Source of the DNA: Candidatus Latescibacterota bacterium
GTDB lineage: Bacteria; JAAXHH01
Length of the DNA stretch: 64,000 bases
Reading direction: 5' to 3'
Assembly: GCA_012270975.1 (NCBI GenBank)
Contig: JAAXHH010000136.1
Span: 1-64,000, forward strand
The number at the start of each line of letters is the position of its first letter. Within the stretch, counting starts at the first letter, position 1. The notes under the pieces were generated by a model. The model saw nothing but the letters and a program-made list of their open reading frames with translations, had not been told where the DNA came from and did not search any database. A program made the position numbers and the translations under genes. Positions 55,025 to 63,355 of the stretch are shown here, one piece after another.

Positions 55025-55699
55025 TCATCCATCCTGCTGACTGGGCGCGGCCAGGACGCCCCGGCTGGCGGCCGCCTCCTGTTCGCGCAGGACGGCCCGG
55101 ACGTTGGGCGCACGGACCAGCAATAGCCCGACTAGGGCGTCGTGAACGAATCCGCAGGGGAAAACCACTTGGTCCAGGGTGCCGCTTACCTCGTCGATCT
55201 CGGCCAGCTTCATCAGGCCACCCGCGATGAAGGATATACGGCGGTCGCGGTCCTTGCCCTCGCCGTGGGCCGTGACCCGGTAGACGCCGTCGCCCTCGCT
55301 CAGGACCTGGATCTGCAATCCGGATTTCTTGTCCAGGATCTGCAACGGCCGCGGTTCGACTGGGCCGGCCGGATCCAGTTTGCAGGCTTCGAGGAACACG
55401 CGCTTTACCGCCAGGTTGTGTTCATAGCCGCAGGGAAAACGCAGGCGGCCGGCGGTGGCCGGCTCCATGCCTCCGAGGACTTCCATGGCCTTCATCACGA
55501 AGGCGATCCGGTCCTCGACGCCTTCCCGCCGGCTGTAGGTGAATACCCGGTATACCGGTCCCGCGTCGTCCCGCTGGCGGTACAGGCCGATCGAAATGTC
55601 CCCGAAATGGGGATCCAGCGGAACCAGTTCGATGCGCCGGCCTATGTCGACCGTTTGGCCCAATAGCCTTCTCCGTTCGCGGCTGGTCCTAAACGCCAC
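55025..55699 (-). CDS. Unknown protein with two ~90-residue FPCG(Y/F)xH repeats
   Basis: This 224-residue protein fits no family I know. It is internally duplicated: YRV at 50 with FPCGYEH at 88-94, and YRV at 140 with FPCGFVH at 180-186. Each copy has a strand-helix layout ending in the Cys/His motif, so it may bind a metal or a corrinoid (inference only). There is no signal peptide. It sits between the homocysteine methyltransferase/PF13769 genes and the MtaA/MtbA-type gene, in what looks like one operon. Confidence 0.8.
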   Translation of the reverse strand: MAFRTSRERRRLLGQTVDIGRRIELVPLDPHFGDISIGLYRQRDDAGPVYRVFTYSRREGVEDRIAFVMKAMEVLGGMEPATAGRLRFPCGYEHNLAVKRVFLEACKLDPAGPVEPRPLQILDKKSGLQIQVLSEGDGVYRVTAHGEGKDRDRRISFIAGGLMKLAEIDEVSGTLDQVVFPCGFVHDALVGLLLVRAPNVRAVLREQEAAASRGVLAAPSQQDG

Positions 55700-55766
55700 C
55701 GCCGCGGCCGTCCTTTTCGCCTGATCGCTTGCCGCGGGCCCATCTCCTGACCTTTCGCGGCTGGTC

Positions 55767-56036
55767 CTATCCCTTGTCGTACTCTTCTTCCAGTAGCTTC
55801 AGAACGGCTGCCGCGACCGTTTCCGCGTCGTTTCCTTCCCCGGTCCATTCCCGTTTTTCGGACCAGTGCCACTCGTCCAGGTAGGCGTCGGTGCCGGTCA
55901 GGCCGTCCCGCATGGCCACCCGGTCGATTTCCTGCTGGAACCAGTCGGGCATCTGGCGCGACAGTGGCCGCCGGCCTCCGTAGACGCGCACCTGCGCCGG
56001 GATATCCCGCCAGTACAGTACCTGGTACACTGCCAT
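55767..56036 (-). CDS. Small PF13769-type protein ('virulence factor')
   Basis: This 89-residue protein begins MAVYQVLYWRDIPAQVRVYGG and has the WFQQEIDRVAMRDGL and LDEWHWSEKREWTGEGNDAETVAA blocks. I recognise these as the PF13769 'Virulence_fact' family. Despite the name, this family tends to occur beside C1/B12 methyl-transfer genes, as here. The start is the ATG before AVYQVLYW. Its function is not known. Confidence 0.7.
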   Translation of the reverse strand: MAVYQVLYWRDIPAQVRVYGGRRPLSRQMPDWFQQEIDRVAMRDGLTGTDAYLDEWHWSEKREWTGEGNDAETVAAAVLKLLEEEYDKG

Positions 56037-56142
56037 GCCGACCGATCCCGTGCTCAGGCGACAAGCGCTTCGCCTAAACTGCCGCAGGCTCTCCGGCCCT
56101 CCGCTGCCGCAGGCTGTCCGGCCGCACGCTACTCCCGTATGC

Positions 56143-57144
56143 TCACGCCGCCGCCCGGTCCATCGCCTCGCGGAAGGCCCGGATGTGACTGACACCCGTG
56201 CCGCAACATCCGCCGATGAAGTAGGCGCCGGCTTCCAGGAGGCCCGGCACGAAAGCGGCCATTTCCTCCGGCGTGTTCGCGTAATAGGTCCGGTGCTGCT
56301 CGTCCAGTCGGGCCTTCCCCGCGTTCGGGTAGGCCATCATGCGTTTCGGCGCATCCATTCGGGCGTCCATGGCGCGCTTCAACTGGCCGATGCCGTTGAT
56401 GGCGTAGGGCATTCCCGTATGCTCGTCGCGCCGGGATTCCGCGCCGCAGTTCAGGCCGACGATCTGCACGTGCTCGAGCAAGTCCTGCCCAGCGGCCTGC
56501 GTGCCGCCCGCGAGGATCTCCAGGAGATCCGCCGCCGAATGGCCCCAGTCCGTTTTGTAGATGACCTCGCCCGTTGTCCGGTCCTTCGTGTACTTGTACG
56601 TCTGGTTCACGGCGATGGGTATACCGAACTGTCTCAACTCGTTCACGGCCAGGGCCGCCTCGTTGGCGGAGAACATGGTCTCGACGCAGAAGAAATCCAC
56701 GCCGCCCTCCGCCAGCGCCGTGCCCACGCGCTCGTGGGCGTCCCGGGCGATGCTGTTCGCGATACCGAACTCCGTGTCGCCGCTGTCGGCCTCGATGGCG
56801 CCAGGCAGCGGACCGATGGAACCAGCGAGGTACACCTCCCTGCCGCTGCGCTCAATGGCGGCACGGGCGTGTTCCACGGATCGCCGGATCAGCCCGTCGG
56901 ATTCGGAGGCGTCCTTCCCCGCCATTTCCAGATGGGGATGCGACGCCACGAAGGTATTCGTGCCGATCGCTTCCGAACCTGCTTCAATATAGTCGAAATG
57001 AATGGCCCTGACAATGTCGGGGTGGAGCTCGTTGGCCAGCGCGCTGTTGGCCAGTTCGATGCCGCGGGCGAAGAGTTCCGTGCCGAATCCGCCGTCGTAA
57101 AGGAGGGGCCGGTCTTCGGCGATGCGTTCAAGAAAGGGTTTCAT
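56143..57144 (-). CDS. Homocysteine S-methyltransferase family protein
   Basis: This 333-residue TIM-barrel enzyme has the zinc-thiolate set: Cys233 in LNCGAE and Cys313/Cys314 in GGCCGT. The DGGFGTELFARGIE start and IGTNTFVASHP loop are typical. It makes methionine from homocysteine with a methyl donor such as S-methylmethionine, betaine or a methylated corrinoid. Its place upstream of a corrinoid protein suggests it is the final acceptor step here (inference). Confidence 0.92.
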   Translation of the reverse strand: MKPFLERIAEDRPLLYDGGFGTELFARGIELANSALANELHPDIVRAIHFDYIEAGSEAIGTNTFVASHPHLEMAGKDASESDGLIRRSVEHARAAIERSGREVYLAGSIGPLPGAIEADSGDTEFGIANSIARDAHERVGTALAEGGVDFFCVETMFSANEAALAVNELRQFGIPIAVNQTYKYTKDRTTGEVIYKTDWGHSAADLLEILAGGTQAAGQDLLEHVQIVGLNCGAESRRDEHTGMPYAINGIGQLKRAMDARMDAPKRMMAYPNAGKARLDEQHRTYYANTPEEMAAFVPGLLEAGAYFIGGCCGTGVSHIRAFREAMDRAAA

Positions 57145-57199
57145 TGGGGCTTCTCAGACTTTCGCACCGGCATGCGCCGGAAACGCCCCGGACCGTACC

Positions 57200-58147
57200 T
57201 CAGGGGGCCTCGAAGGACACCTGTCCCCGGGTGCGGAGTTCCATGGGCCGCAGCGCGTGATAGATGAAATCGTTTACCGGCGTGGCCACGCCCGCTTCCT
57301 TTCCCATGCGGACCAGCGCGCCGGTCTGTGCTTCCAGCTCGGAGAATCGTCCTTCCATGATATCCCGCTGCATGGAGGCGGTGCCGCCGTATTCGACGCT
57401 GTCCAGGATGGCCAGGGTCCGGGCGACGATGTCGTCCGGAAGCCCGACCCCCAGCGCAGTGGCCACCTCGTGGATCTCCTCCATGGCACCCTCGAGGAGG
57501 CGGCGCGTACCGGGCTGGCTTCGGACGACGCCGATCGGCGCGCGGGTAACGCCGCCGATCCCGCTCCACGAAGCGATGAGGATGTACTTGCGCCACATGG
57601 CGGCCTGAATGTCGGGCGGTGTATCGACGATGAGCCCCCTGGTGCGTTCAAACGCCTGGCGCAGCCGGTCTACCCGTTCGCTCGAACGGTTGTCCCATTC
57701 GCCGAAATTGACGAAAGGTTCGTAGGCCACGTGTCGGATGAGTCCCGGTTCGGCGATGAAGGAGACGATTCCGCAGACACCGCCAAGCACATGGCGCCAG
57801 CCGAACTCCGCGGCGAGTTGCTCCGGCGTCTCCACACCGTTTTCCATGGGCAGAATACAGGTATTCGGTCCGAGCATGGGACGCAGTCCCTCGACGGCCT
57901 CAGGTACCTGCCAGCACTTTACGCAGAGCATGACCACGTCCACGTCGCCGGCTTTCTCGGGATCACCGGTGACCTGGATCGAGGGCAGCGTAAAATCGCC
58001 CTTCGTACTTTCCACGCGAAGGCCGTTTTCGCGCAACGCTTCCAGATGCGGACCGCGTGCTACGAAGACGACGTCTTCCCCTGCCTCGGCGAGTCGCCCC
58101 CCGTAATATCCACCTACGCCACCAGTACCAAATACCGCTATGCGCAC
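57200..58147 (-). CDS. Ketopantoate reductase (PanE/ApbA)-like dehydrogenase
   Basis: This 315-residue protein has the NADP-binding GTGGVGGYYGG loop (about 6-16), the conserved Lys in CVKCWQ and the C-terminal helical domain (LRQAFERTRGLIVD to the end). The N-terminus reads naturally from a GTG with CGGAGG six bases upstream, so I use that start. The fit is to the PanE/ApbA family. Its role beside C1 genes is unknown; another 2-hydroxy/keto acid is possible. It heads the corrinoid operon, with 55 bases to the next gene. Confidence 0.85.
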   Translation of the reverse strand: MRIAVFGTGGVGGYYGGRLAEAGEDVVFVARGPHLEALRENGLRVESTKGDFTLPSIQVTGDPEKAGDVDVVMLCVKCWQVPEAVEGLRPMLGPNTCILPMENGVETPEQLAAEFGWRHVLGGVCGIVSFIAEPGLIRHVAYEPFVNFGEWDNRSSERVDRLRQAFERTRGLIVDTPPDIQAAMWRKYILIASWSGIGGVTRAPIGVVRSQPGTRRLLEGAMEEIHEVATALGVGLPDDIVARTLAILDSVEYGGTASMQRDIMEGRFSELEAQTGALVRMGKEAGVATPVNDFIYHALRPMELRTRGQVSFEAP

Positions 58148-58320
58148 ATGTGCCTCCGATAGTCCGGGATTCCCGGTCGATGAATCGATTTCTGCCAGAC
58201 CCCACTTCAGGCCAGGAGCCGTCGGGGGCCCACTGCGCGGCGCCGTCAATCAAGCAGGCCAATATAATGGAATGATGATCGGAAGATCAACAGCTTTTCG
58301 AAGATAACGGCCGCGGGTTT

Positions 58321-60171
58321 TTACGGCTCGCCGCGTTCCAGGACGAAGGCTTCCATGGCGTAGTACTGGGGAAATCCCAGCTTGTCCAGGCGCCGTGCCG
58401 TGTGGGTATTGCGGTCCTGCACGCGCTCCCAGAACTCCCGGTCGTCGTACGCCCCCGGGAACATGGCGGTGTCCTTCTGGGACTCGTGTCGGAAGATGGC
58501 CTGGATCTTGCGCTGGAGGTCTTCATAGGAAAGGGGGATGAAAACGTCCGCCTCGTCCACTTCCCACTCCTGCCAGGCGCCCCGGTACAGCCATACTTCC
58601 GGGTTCGTCCCGTCGTAGACGGCGAGGGCCTGGTCGATGACTTCCTTGCACACGCGATGGGTGCCGTGGGGGTCGGACAGGTCTCCGGCGACGAAGACGA
58701 CCTCGGGGCGGATTTCATTCAGCAGGTTCAGCACGATGCCGACGTCGTCCTCGCAGACGGGGTTTTTCTTCACCTGTCCGGTTTTGTAGAAGGGCAGGTC
58801 CAGGAACCGTGTCTTCTCCGGTGGGATGTTCACCGTCGACGCCGCCGCGATGGCCTCGGACCGGCGGATGTTGGTCTTGATGACCTGTACCTCGGGGATG
58901 TCGACCTGTCCGGGTTGTTTCGCCGCGAGGAAGGACCGGACCGTGTCCACGATGCCGTCGAACCGTTCGTGCGGGCAGCCCAGGTCGCGGAAGGTCAACC
59001 CGATGAAGTCGATGAGCCGTTTCACGTCCTCGTCGAATACGGCGATGTTGCCGCTGGTCATGTAGGCGATGGTGATGTCGTTTCCGACGGCGGACAGGCG
59101 GAACAGCGTGCCGCCCATGGAGATGACATCGTCGTCCGGGTGGGGCGAAAAGCAGATGCACCGCTTGCCGGTGAACAGGTCCTGGCGCCCGTATATCTTG
59201 GCGCGGACCGCGTCGAAGGTCTTCCGGTTCAGCTCGTCGACCGACTGGACGGTGTCGACCAGGGAGTAGAGATCGTGGGCGTTGTAATCCCGCCGCTGCA
59301 GGTGCAGCACCGGCTTGTCCGTCCGCTCGCACAGCCAGAGCACGGCCCGCCGCGAAAGCTGGTCGGTCCAGTCCACCGCGTGGTTGTTCAGCCAGGGCAG
59401 CTTGACGCGGGTAAGTTCGCTCGATGCGGCCGGGTCGATGAAAACCGTGGCGTTCGGATGGTTCTGCAGGTAGCTGGCCGCGACGAGGGGACTCACCTCG
59501 CCTTCGACGGCCTCCCGGACGATGGGCGCCTTGTGCTCCCCCGTGGCCATGAGGATGATCCGCTCCGCGTCGAGGATGGTGCCGACGCCCATGGTCACGG
59601 CCTCGATGGGCACGTTCTCTTCGCCATGGAAACTGGAGGCCGCGTCCTTGCGCGTGATCTCGTCCAGCCGGATCAGGCGGGTCCGGGTATCGGGCAGCGA
59701 GCCGGGCTCGTTGAAACCGATATGCCCCGTTCGCCCGACGCCCAGAAGCTGGATGCCGATGCCGCCCACGGCACGGATGCGTTCCTCGTACCAGTCGCAG
59801 TGTTCCTCGATTTCTTCCGGTGCCAGGTCGCCCAGGGGAACGAAGATCTGGTCGTCCGGTATGTCGACGTGGTCGAAGAGGTATTCCCGCATGTACCGGT
59901 GATAGCTCTGCGCCGACTGTCTCGACATGGGGTAGTATTCGTCGAGGTTGAACGTGACGACGTTCTCGAAACTGACGCCGCCGCGATGAAACGCGATGAG
60001 TTCACCGTATACGTCGATGGGCGTGGAGCCCGTGCAGAGGCCGAGTACGGCCAACTGGCCCTGCTCGCCGCGGCCCCTGGCGTAATCGACGATTTCGCGG
60101 GCGACCGTCTTCGACAGCGTCTTGTGGTCCGGACAGACTACGATGGGGATATGTTCGGTGCTGGGATGCAA
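58321..60171 (-). CDS. nagB: Glucosamine-6-phosphate deaminase/PIG-L deacetylase fusion
   Basis: Fused protein of 616 residues. The N-terminal NagB domain (about 1-275) has Asp77 in NLDEYY, His150 and Glu155 in GRTGHIGFNEPG. The residue aligned with E. coli Asp141 is Thr148. The C-terminal LmbE/PIG-L domain (about 335-610) has the metal-binding HPDDD at 344-348 and SDPHGTH later. These enzymes deacetylate N-acetylglucosamine derivatives, so the pair may open and deacetylate amino sugars in one protein. Known from Bacteroidota-type fusions. It stands alone. Confidence 0.9.
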   Translation of the reverse strand: MHPSTEHIPIVVCPDHKTLSKTVAREIVDYARGRGEQGQLAVLGLCTGSTPIDVYGELIAFHRGGVSFENVVTFNLDEYYPMSRQSAQSYHRYMREYLFDHVDIPDDQIFVPLGDLAPEEIEEHCDWYEERIRAVGGIGIQLLGVGRTGHIGFNEPGSLPDTRTRLIRLDEITRKDAASSFHGEENVPIEAVTMGVGTILDAERIILMATGEHKAPIVREAVEGEVSPLVAASYLQNHPNATVFIDPAASSELTRVKLPWLNNHAVDWTDQLSRRAVLWLCERTDKPVLHLQRRDYNAHDLYSLVDTVQSVDELNRKTFDAVRAKIYGRQDLFTGKRCICFSPHPDDDVISMGGTLFRLSAVGNDITIAYMTSGNIAVFDEDVKRLIDFIGLTFRDLGCPHERFDGIVDTVRSFLAAKQPGQVDIPEVQVIKTNIRRSEAIAAASTVNIPPEKTRFLDLPFYKTGQVKKNPVCEDDVGIVLNLLNEIRPEVVFVAGDLSDPHGTHRVCKEVIDQALAVYDGTNPEVWLYRGAWQEWEVDEADVFIPLSYEDLQRKIQAIFRHESQKDTAMFPGAYDDREFWERVQDRNTHTARRLDKLGFPQYYAMEAFVLERGEP

Positions 60172-60205
60172 GGGGCGTCCTGAAAACGATGTTATCGGTA
60201 TCCGA

Positions 60206-60243
60206 ATGTACTGATTCCCAAGTTATGTACTGATTTCCAAGAT
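60206..60243. repeat. Two 19-base direct repeats upstream of the NagB-LmbE gene
   Basis: ATGTACTGATTCCCAAGTT and ATGTACTGATTTCCAAGAT follow each other directly, with two differences at the end and one in the middle. They lie 35 bases upstream of the gene's ATG and may be a regulator site. Confidence 0.6.
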
Positions 60244-60285
60244 TGTACGACTACAGGACCGGTGGCCGCGTATCGTGGCTATGGC

Positions 60286-60915
60286 TCACGGCTGTTTTTC
60301 ACCCGCGGCCACGAATATCCCGATACGGGCGAAATCGTCGCAGCAGGTCGACTGCACTTCGCAGCAGGATCCGGCGTTGTCGACCCCTACGCCAGTCAGT
60401 CCCGCGGCCTCAAACCACTTCTTTATATCTGATCTGCTGAACCCCAGCCAGCGGTCGTGGTGTTCTTCGCGCAGAAACTCGAAGTCGTGCTCGTCCGCGT
60501 CCGTGATCACTAGTTTGCCACCGGGTTTCAGGATTCTGGCCATTTCCCTGATGGCGTCCGGCGGGGATTCAACGTGGTGGAGGCACATGTTGGCAAACGC
60601 ATAGTCGACCGTTTCATCGGGAATGGGCAGATCCTCCGCACTCCCGATGCGATAGTCGATCACGTCGATGTCGGCGAACTTTCGCTTCATTTCGTTCAGG
60701 ATTACTTCGGACTGATCGACCGCGATGACCCGCAGCCCCGCCTGGACCAGGCCCTGTGATATAAAGCCGGTACCCGCGCCGATGTCCGCGGCGACGCAGC
60801 CTCTTTCGACCTCGGCGGCAGCCAGGGCGCCCACCCTGACGTCATCGGAGTAATAGTTTTCGCGCATTTCGTCCCAGTCCGGGGCGACGCGGTCGAAGAA
60901 GTCCTTGCTGCTCAC
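60286..60915 (-). CDS. SAM-dependent methyltransferase with a Cys-rich tail
   Basis: This 209-residue class I methyltransferase has motif I AADIGAGTG (about 41-49), DQSEV and NMCLHHVESP with LKPGGKLVITDADE. The last 26 residues contain four cysteines as two pairs (Cys184-185, Cys191-192), NAGSCCEVQSTCCDD. This suggests a thiol or metal(loid) site, but arsenite methyltransferase motifs are absent. Substrate unknown. Confidence 0.85.
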   Translation of the reverse strand: MSSKDFFDRVAPDWDEMRENYYSDDVRVGALAAAEVERGCVAADIGAGTGFISQGLVQAGLRVIAVDQSEVILNEMKRKFADIDVIDYRIGSAEDLPIPDETVDYAFANMCLHHVESPPDAIREMARILKPGGKLVITDADEHDFEFLREEHHDRWLGFSRSDIKKWFEAAGLTGVGVDNAGSCCEVQSTCCDDFARIGIFVAAGEKQP

Positions 60916-60979
60916 TGGTGTGCTGTCCTTTGTGCCCTTGTCGCAGGATCGCCTTGTAATTACGTTCGTTCGGTATACA

Positions 60980-61009
60980 TATATATGAAATTACATCCAA
61001 AAGTGTCAA
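60980..61009 (-). promoter_or_regulatory. Promoter of the Cys-tail methyltransferase gene
   Basis: On the minus strand a perfect TTGACA (61004-61009), an 18-base spacer and TATATA (60980-60985) would start near 60973, about 57 bases before the ATG. Confidence 0.55.
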
Positions 61010-61084
61010 TTTCTTCACGCAGTGGGTTATTCAAACCCCTAATTTACTCAAATCATTAGACTAATTGAACCACGTGGACAATCA

Positions 61085-61939
61085 ATGCGACTCTGTCTGG
61101 ATAGTTTCGTCCCGCCCCTGGACCGGATAACCACGGGTACGGCCAAATGGGTCCGGGAACTGGGTTTCTCCGTTGTCGGCGTGGACCTGGAACCGGCCGT
61201 GTCCGTCGATGTGGAAGGATGCCGCGCAGTCCGGGCGATTCTGGAGGCGGAAGGCGTATCCATCGGACAGGTGTGGAGCGTCGATACCCCGCTGGTGCGC
61301 CCGGACCCAGGTGAATCCGCGGCCCATCTGCGGCTCCTGCGGGATCGCATTCCCCTGGCCGCGGCCCTCGGCTGCCGCGTGCTCCTTACAGAGGCCGGCG
61401 GCCTGCACCCCGCGAACCCATGGTTTCCTCATCCGGAGAATCACGGCGAAGCGGCGCTGGAGCGCCTCATAGAAGCATTGAAGGAGGTCGCGCCGTACGC
61501 AGCGGACCACGGAGTGACCGTCACGCCGGAGATGTCGCTGATGACGATCCTGTCCACGGTGGCCCGGGCAGAGACGCTGGCGGCACAGATAGGCCACCCC
61601 GGCGTCGGCATCAATTTCGATCCCGCCAACATCCTGAATCCGCTGTCCCTCTACGATTCCGGGACATTGATAGACGACGCCTTCGACCGCCTGGGAAGCC
61701 GGGTCGTGAACGTCCACGCCAAGGACGCGGCGCCTCGAAACGTGCCCCTTATCGTGCACCTCGAGGAGCAACCCGCCGGGCAGGGTGTGCTGGACTACGA
61801 ACGCCTGCTGCGCCGCGCGGCATCCCTTCCGGAATGGACTTGCGTGGTCATAGAGCACCTGACCGACTATGGCCAGGTGGCGGAGGTCAGGCGGTTCCTG
61901 ATGGAATCAGCCGCAAAGGCGGGAGTGCGTTTCGGGTGA
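61085..61939 (+). CDS. Sugar phosphate isomerase/epimerase (xylose isomerase-like TIM barrel)
   Basis: This 284-residue TIM-barrel protein of the AP-endonuclease-2/xylose-isomerase-like family has the strand pattern of the family and the conserved GINFDPANILNPL and VVNVHAKDAAP metal-ligand strands. The metal-binding glutamates are likely Glu at about 150 and 260. It probably converts a sugar or inositol. The start ATG is before RLCLDSFVPP; the region before it is AT-rich. Confidence 0.82.
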   Translation: MRLCLDSFVPPLDRITTGTAKWVRELGFSVVGVDLEPAVSVDVEGCRAVRAILEAEGVSIGQVWSVDTPLVRPDPGESAAHLRLLRDRIPLAAALGCRVLLTEAGGLHPANPWFPHPENHGEAALERLIEALKEVAPYAADHGVTVTPEMSLMTILSTVARAETLAAQIGHPGVGINFDPANILNPLSLYDSGTLIDDAFDRLGSRVVNVHAKDAAPRNVPLIVHLEEQPAGQGVLDYERLLRRAASLPEWTCVVIEHLTDYGQVAEVRRFLMESAAKAGVRFG

Positions 61940-62024
61940 GACGCGGGATCAGGCGCCCATACGGAAGCACCCGCGGCGCGCGTGAAGCGGCACCAATCGA
62001 TTCCTGACGCGCTACCCCTGCGCC

Positions 62025-62996
62025 TTACGCGCAGAGCTCGTGGTCCCTGCTCCACCGGTTGAAGGACGGGTTGGGCAGACCGGCGAGAGCGTCCCTAGCA
62101 TCCACCCACATCTGGTTCCACGCGACGGGATCGGTCAGGATCCGCTCCGGGCTGGCCTTGCTGCGTGCTACGAACCCCGGGAAGGCGCCCCGGCCCGAGG
62201 CCTGGCCGATGGGGTTGTACCGCAGGTCGTAGCTCCACCGGATCTCGTTGCTCTGGTTGGGCAGCGACGAGTGGCAGGTGTGCTTGTGCAGGAACAGGAC
62301 GTCGCCGGGCTGGGTCGGCTGGGGTACGGCGGCGGAACGGTCCTTCACCTTCTCGGGGATTTCGAGACCCCAGATATCGGGGCAGTGGTGGAGCAGGCCG
62401 TCGCGGTGGCTTTCGGGGATGACGGTCAAGCATCCCTGTTCGACCGTGGCCTCCTTCAGGGAGAACCAGACCGTCAGCATGTCGGTGTCGTCGGCTTCCT
62501 TCGTAACCACTCCGTTATCCTGGTGCCACGGGGATATGCCGAGTTGAATGCGGCCCGTGCTGGGGTTGATGGGCGTCAGGTGCTCGGGCAGCTTGATGCG
62601 CACGTGCTGGACCGGATTGGAGTAGATCTCCGGACCAATGAAGGCCTCCACGGCATCGAGGAGCCGCGGGTTGGTCAGGACGTTGAACACCGCGGGACCG
62701 CACCAGAAGGGGGTGTCTTCCTTTATATTTCCCTGGGGCAGGGTGAAATCGAAGTACTGGGCGTGGACCATGCCGCTTTCACCCCAGACTTTCGTGATGC
62801 GTTCGCCGAAAGGCAGGTCTTCGTACTTCGATTCGATTCTGCCGGCCAGGAAGAGCTCTTCCGCCAGTTGATCGAGCACGTTTCCGTACTCCTCGATCAC
62901 GGGGTCCAGCACTTCTTCCTGATCCAGCAGGCCCCGCACCATCAGGTAACCCTGGTCTTCGAAAAAGGCCATCTGTTCGTCGGTAATGGGTGACAT
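62025..62996 (-). CDS. Phytanoyl-CoA dioxygenase (PhyH) family protein
   Basis: This 323-residue Fe(II)/2-oxoglutarate oxygenase has His158 and Asp160 in SPWHQDNG, distal His242 in HTCHSSLPN and Arg253. It is longer than the other two PhyH-like proteins in the window and only distantly like them. I use the ATG before SPITDEQMAF with AGGGAGG five bases upstream, rather than an adjoining GTG. The substrate is unknown. Confidence 0.9.
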   Translation of the reverse strand: MSPITDEQMAFFEDQGYLMVRGLLDQEEVLDPVIEEYGNVLDQLAEELFLAGRIESKYEDLPFGERITKVWGESGMVHAQYFDFTLPQGNIKEDTPFWCGPAVFNVLTNPRLLDAVEAFIGPEIYSNPVQHVRIKLPEHLTPINPSTGRIQLGISPWHQDNGVVTKEADDTDMLTVWFSLKEATVEQGCLTVIPESHRDGLLHHCPDIWGLEIPEKVKDRSAAVPQPTQPGDVLFLHKHTCHSSLPNQSNEIRWSYDLRYNPIGQASGRGAFPGFVARSKASPERILTDPVAWNQMWVDARDALAGLPNPSFNRWSRDHELCA

Positions 62997-63355
62997 CACA
63001 ACCTCCCTATCGCTTCAGGCGGGGTTTTTTGTGCGTCGTCCGCTTTTCGGTTGCGTCAACATATAGACAAGAAATCGGCGCTTCAGCGGTATATTGTGGA
63101 TGGAAACCGGGTTCGGCGAAAGCCCCGGACGAAACGGGAGATTCCGCGGACGGTCCGCGCTCCATCGCGTTCAGTCAGGTTCGGCAGTACGCGAAACATG
63201 GGCTTGAATACCTGGCGTTGTAAGCCAGTTTTATTATAGCGACCGTTCGGACCGCGCGCAAGGGTAAGATAACCCGTGGTTTTCTTGAATGTTACCAGGT
63301 TTTTGTTGGCGGCGCCCGCGTCATGTCCGATCCGCCAAGATGACCCGAAGGTGCC
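62997..63355. other. Gap without a convincing gene before the ECF sigma factor
   Basis: The 359 bases hold the leader of the minus-strand PhyH gene and a weak terminator-like hairpin at 63212-63235. No clear promoter for the sigma factor gene could be recognised. Confidence 0.6.
63212..63235 (+). terminator. Weak terminator-like hairpin
   Basis: CTGGC pairs with GCCAG over a 7-base loop and is followed by TTTTATTATA. There is no plus-strand gene just upstream, so its role is unclear. Confidence 0.3.

Noticed and set aside
54939-57199. Possible cobalamin riboswitch upstream of the corrinoid genes
   Set aside because: I looked for the conserved B12-box and long leader before the first genes; gaps are under 110 bases and hold nothing like it.
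60286-60915. Arsenite methyltransferase (ArsM)
   Set aside because: The Cys positions and motifs do not match ArsM; the four Cys are all in the tail and no ars gene is near.
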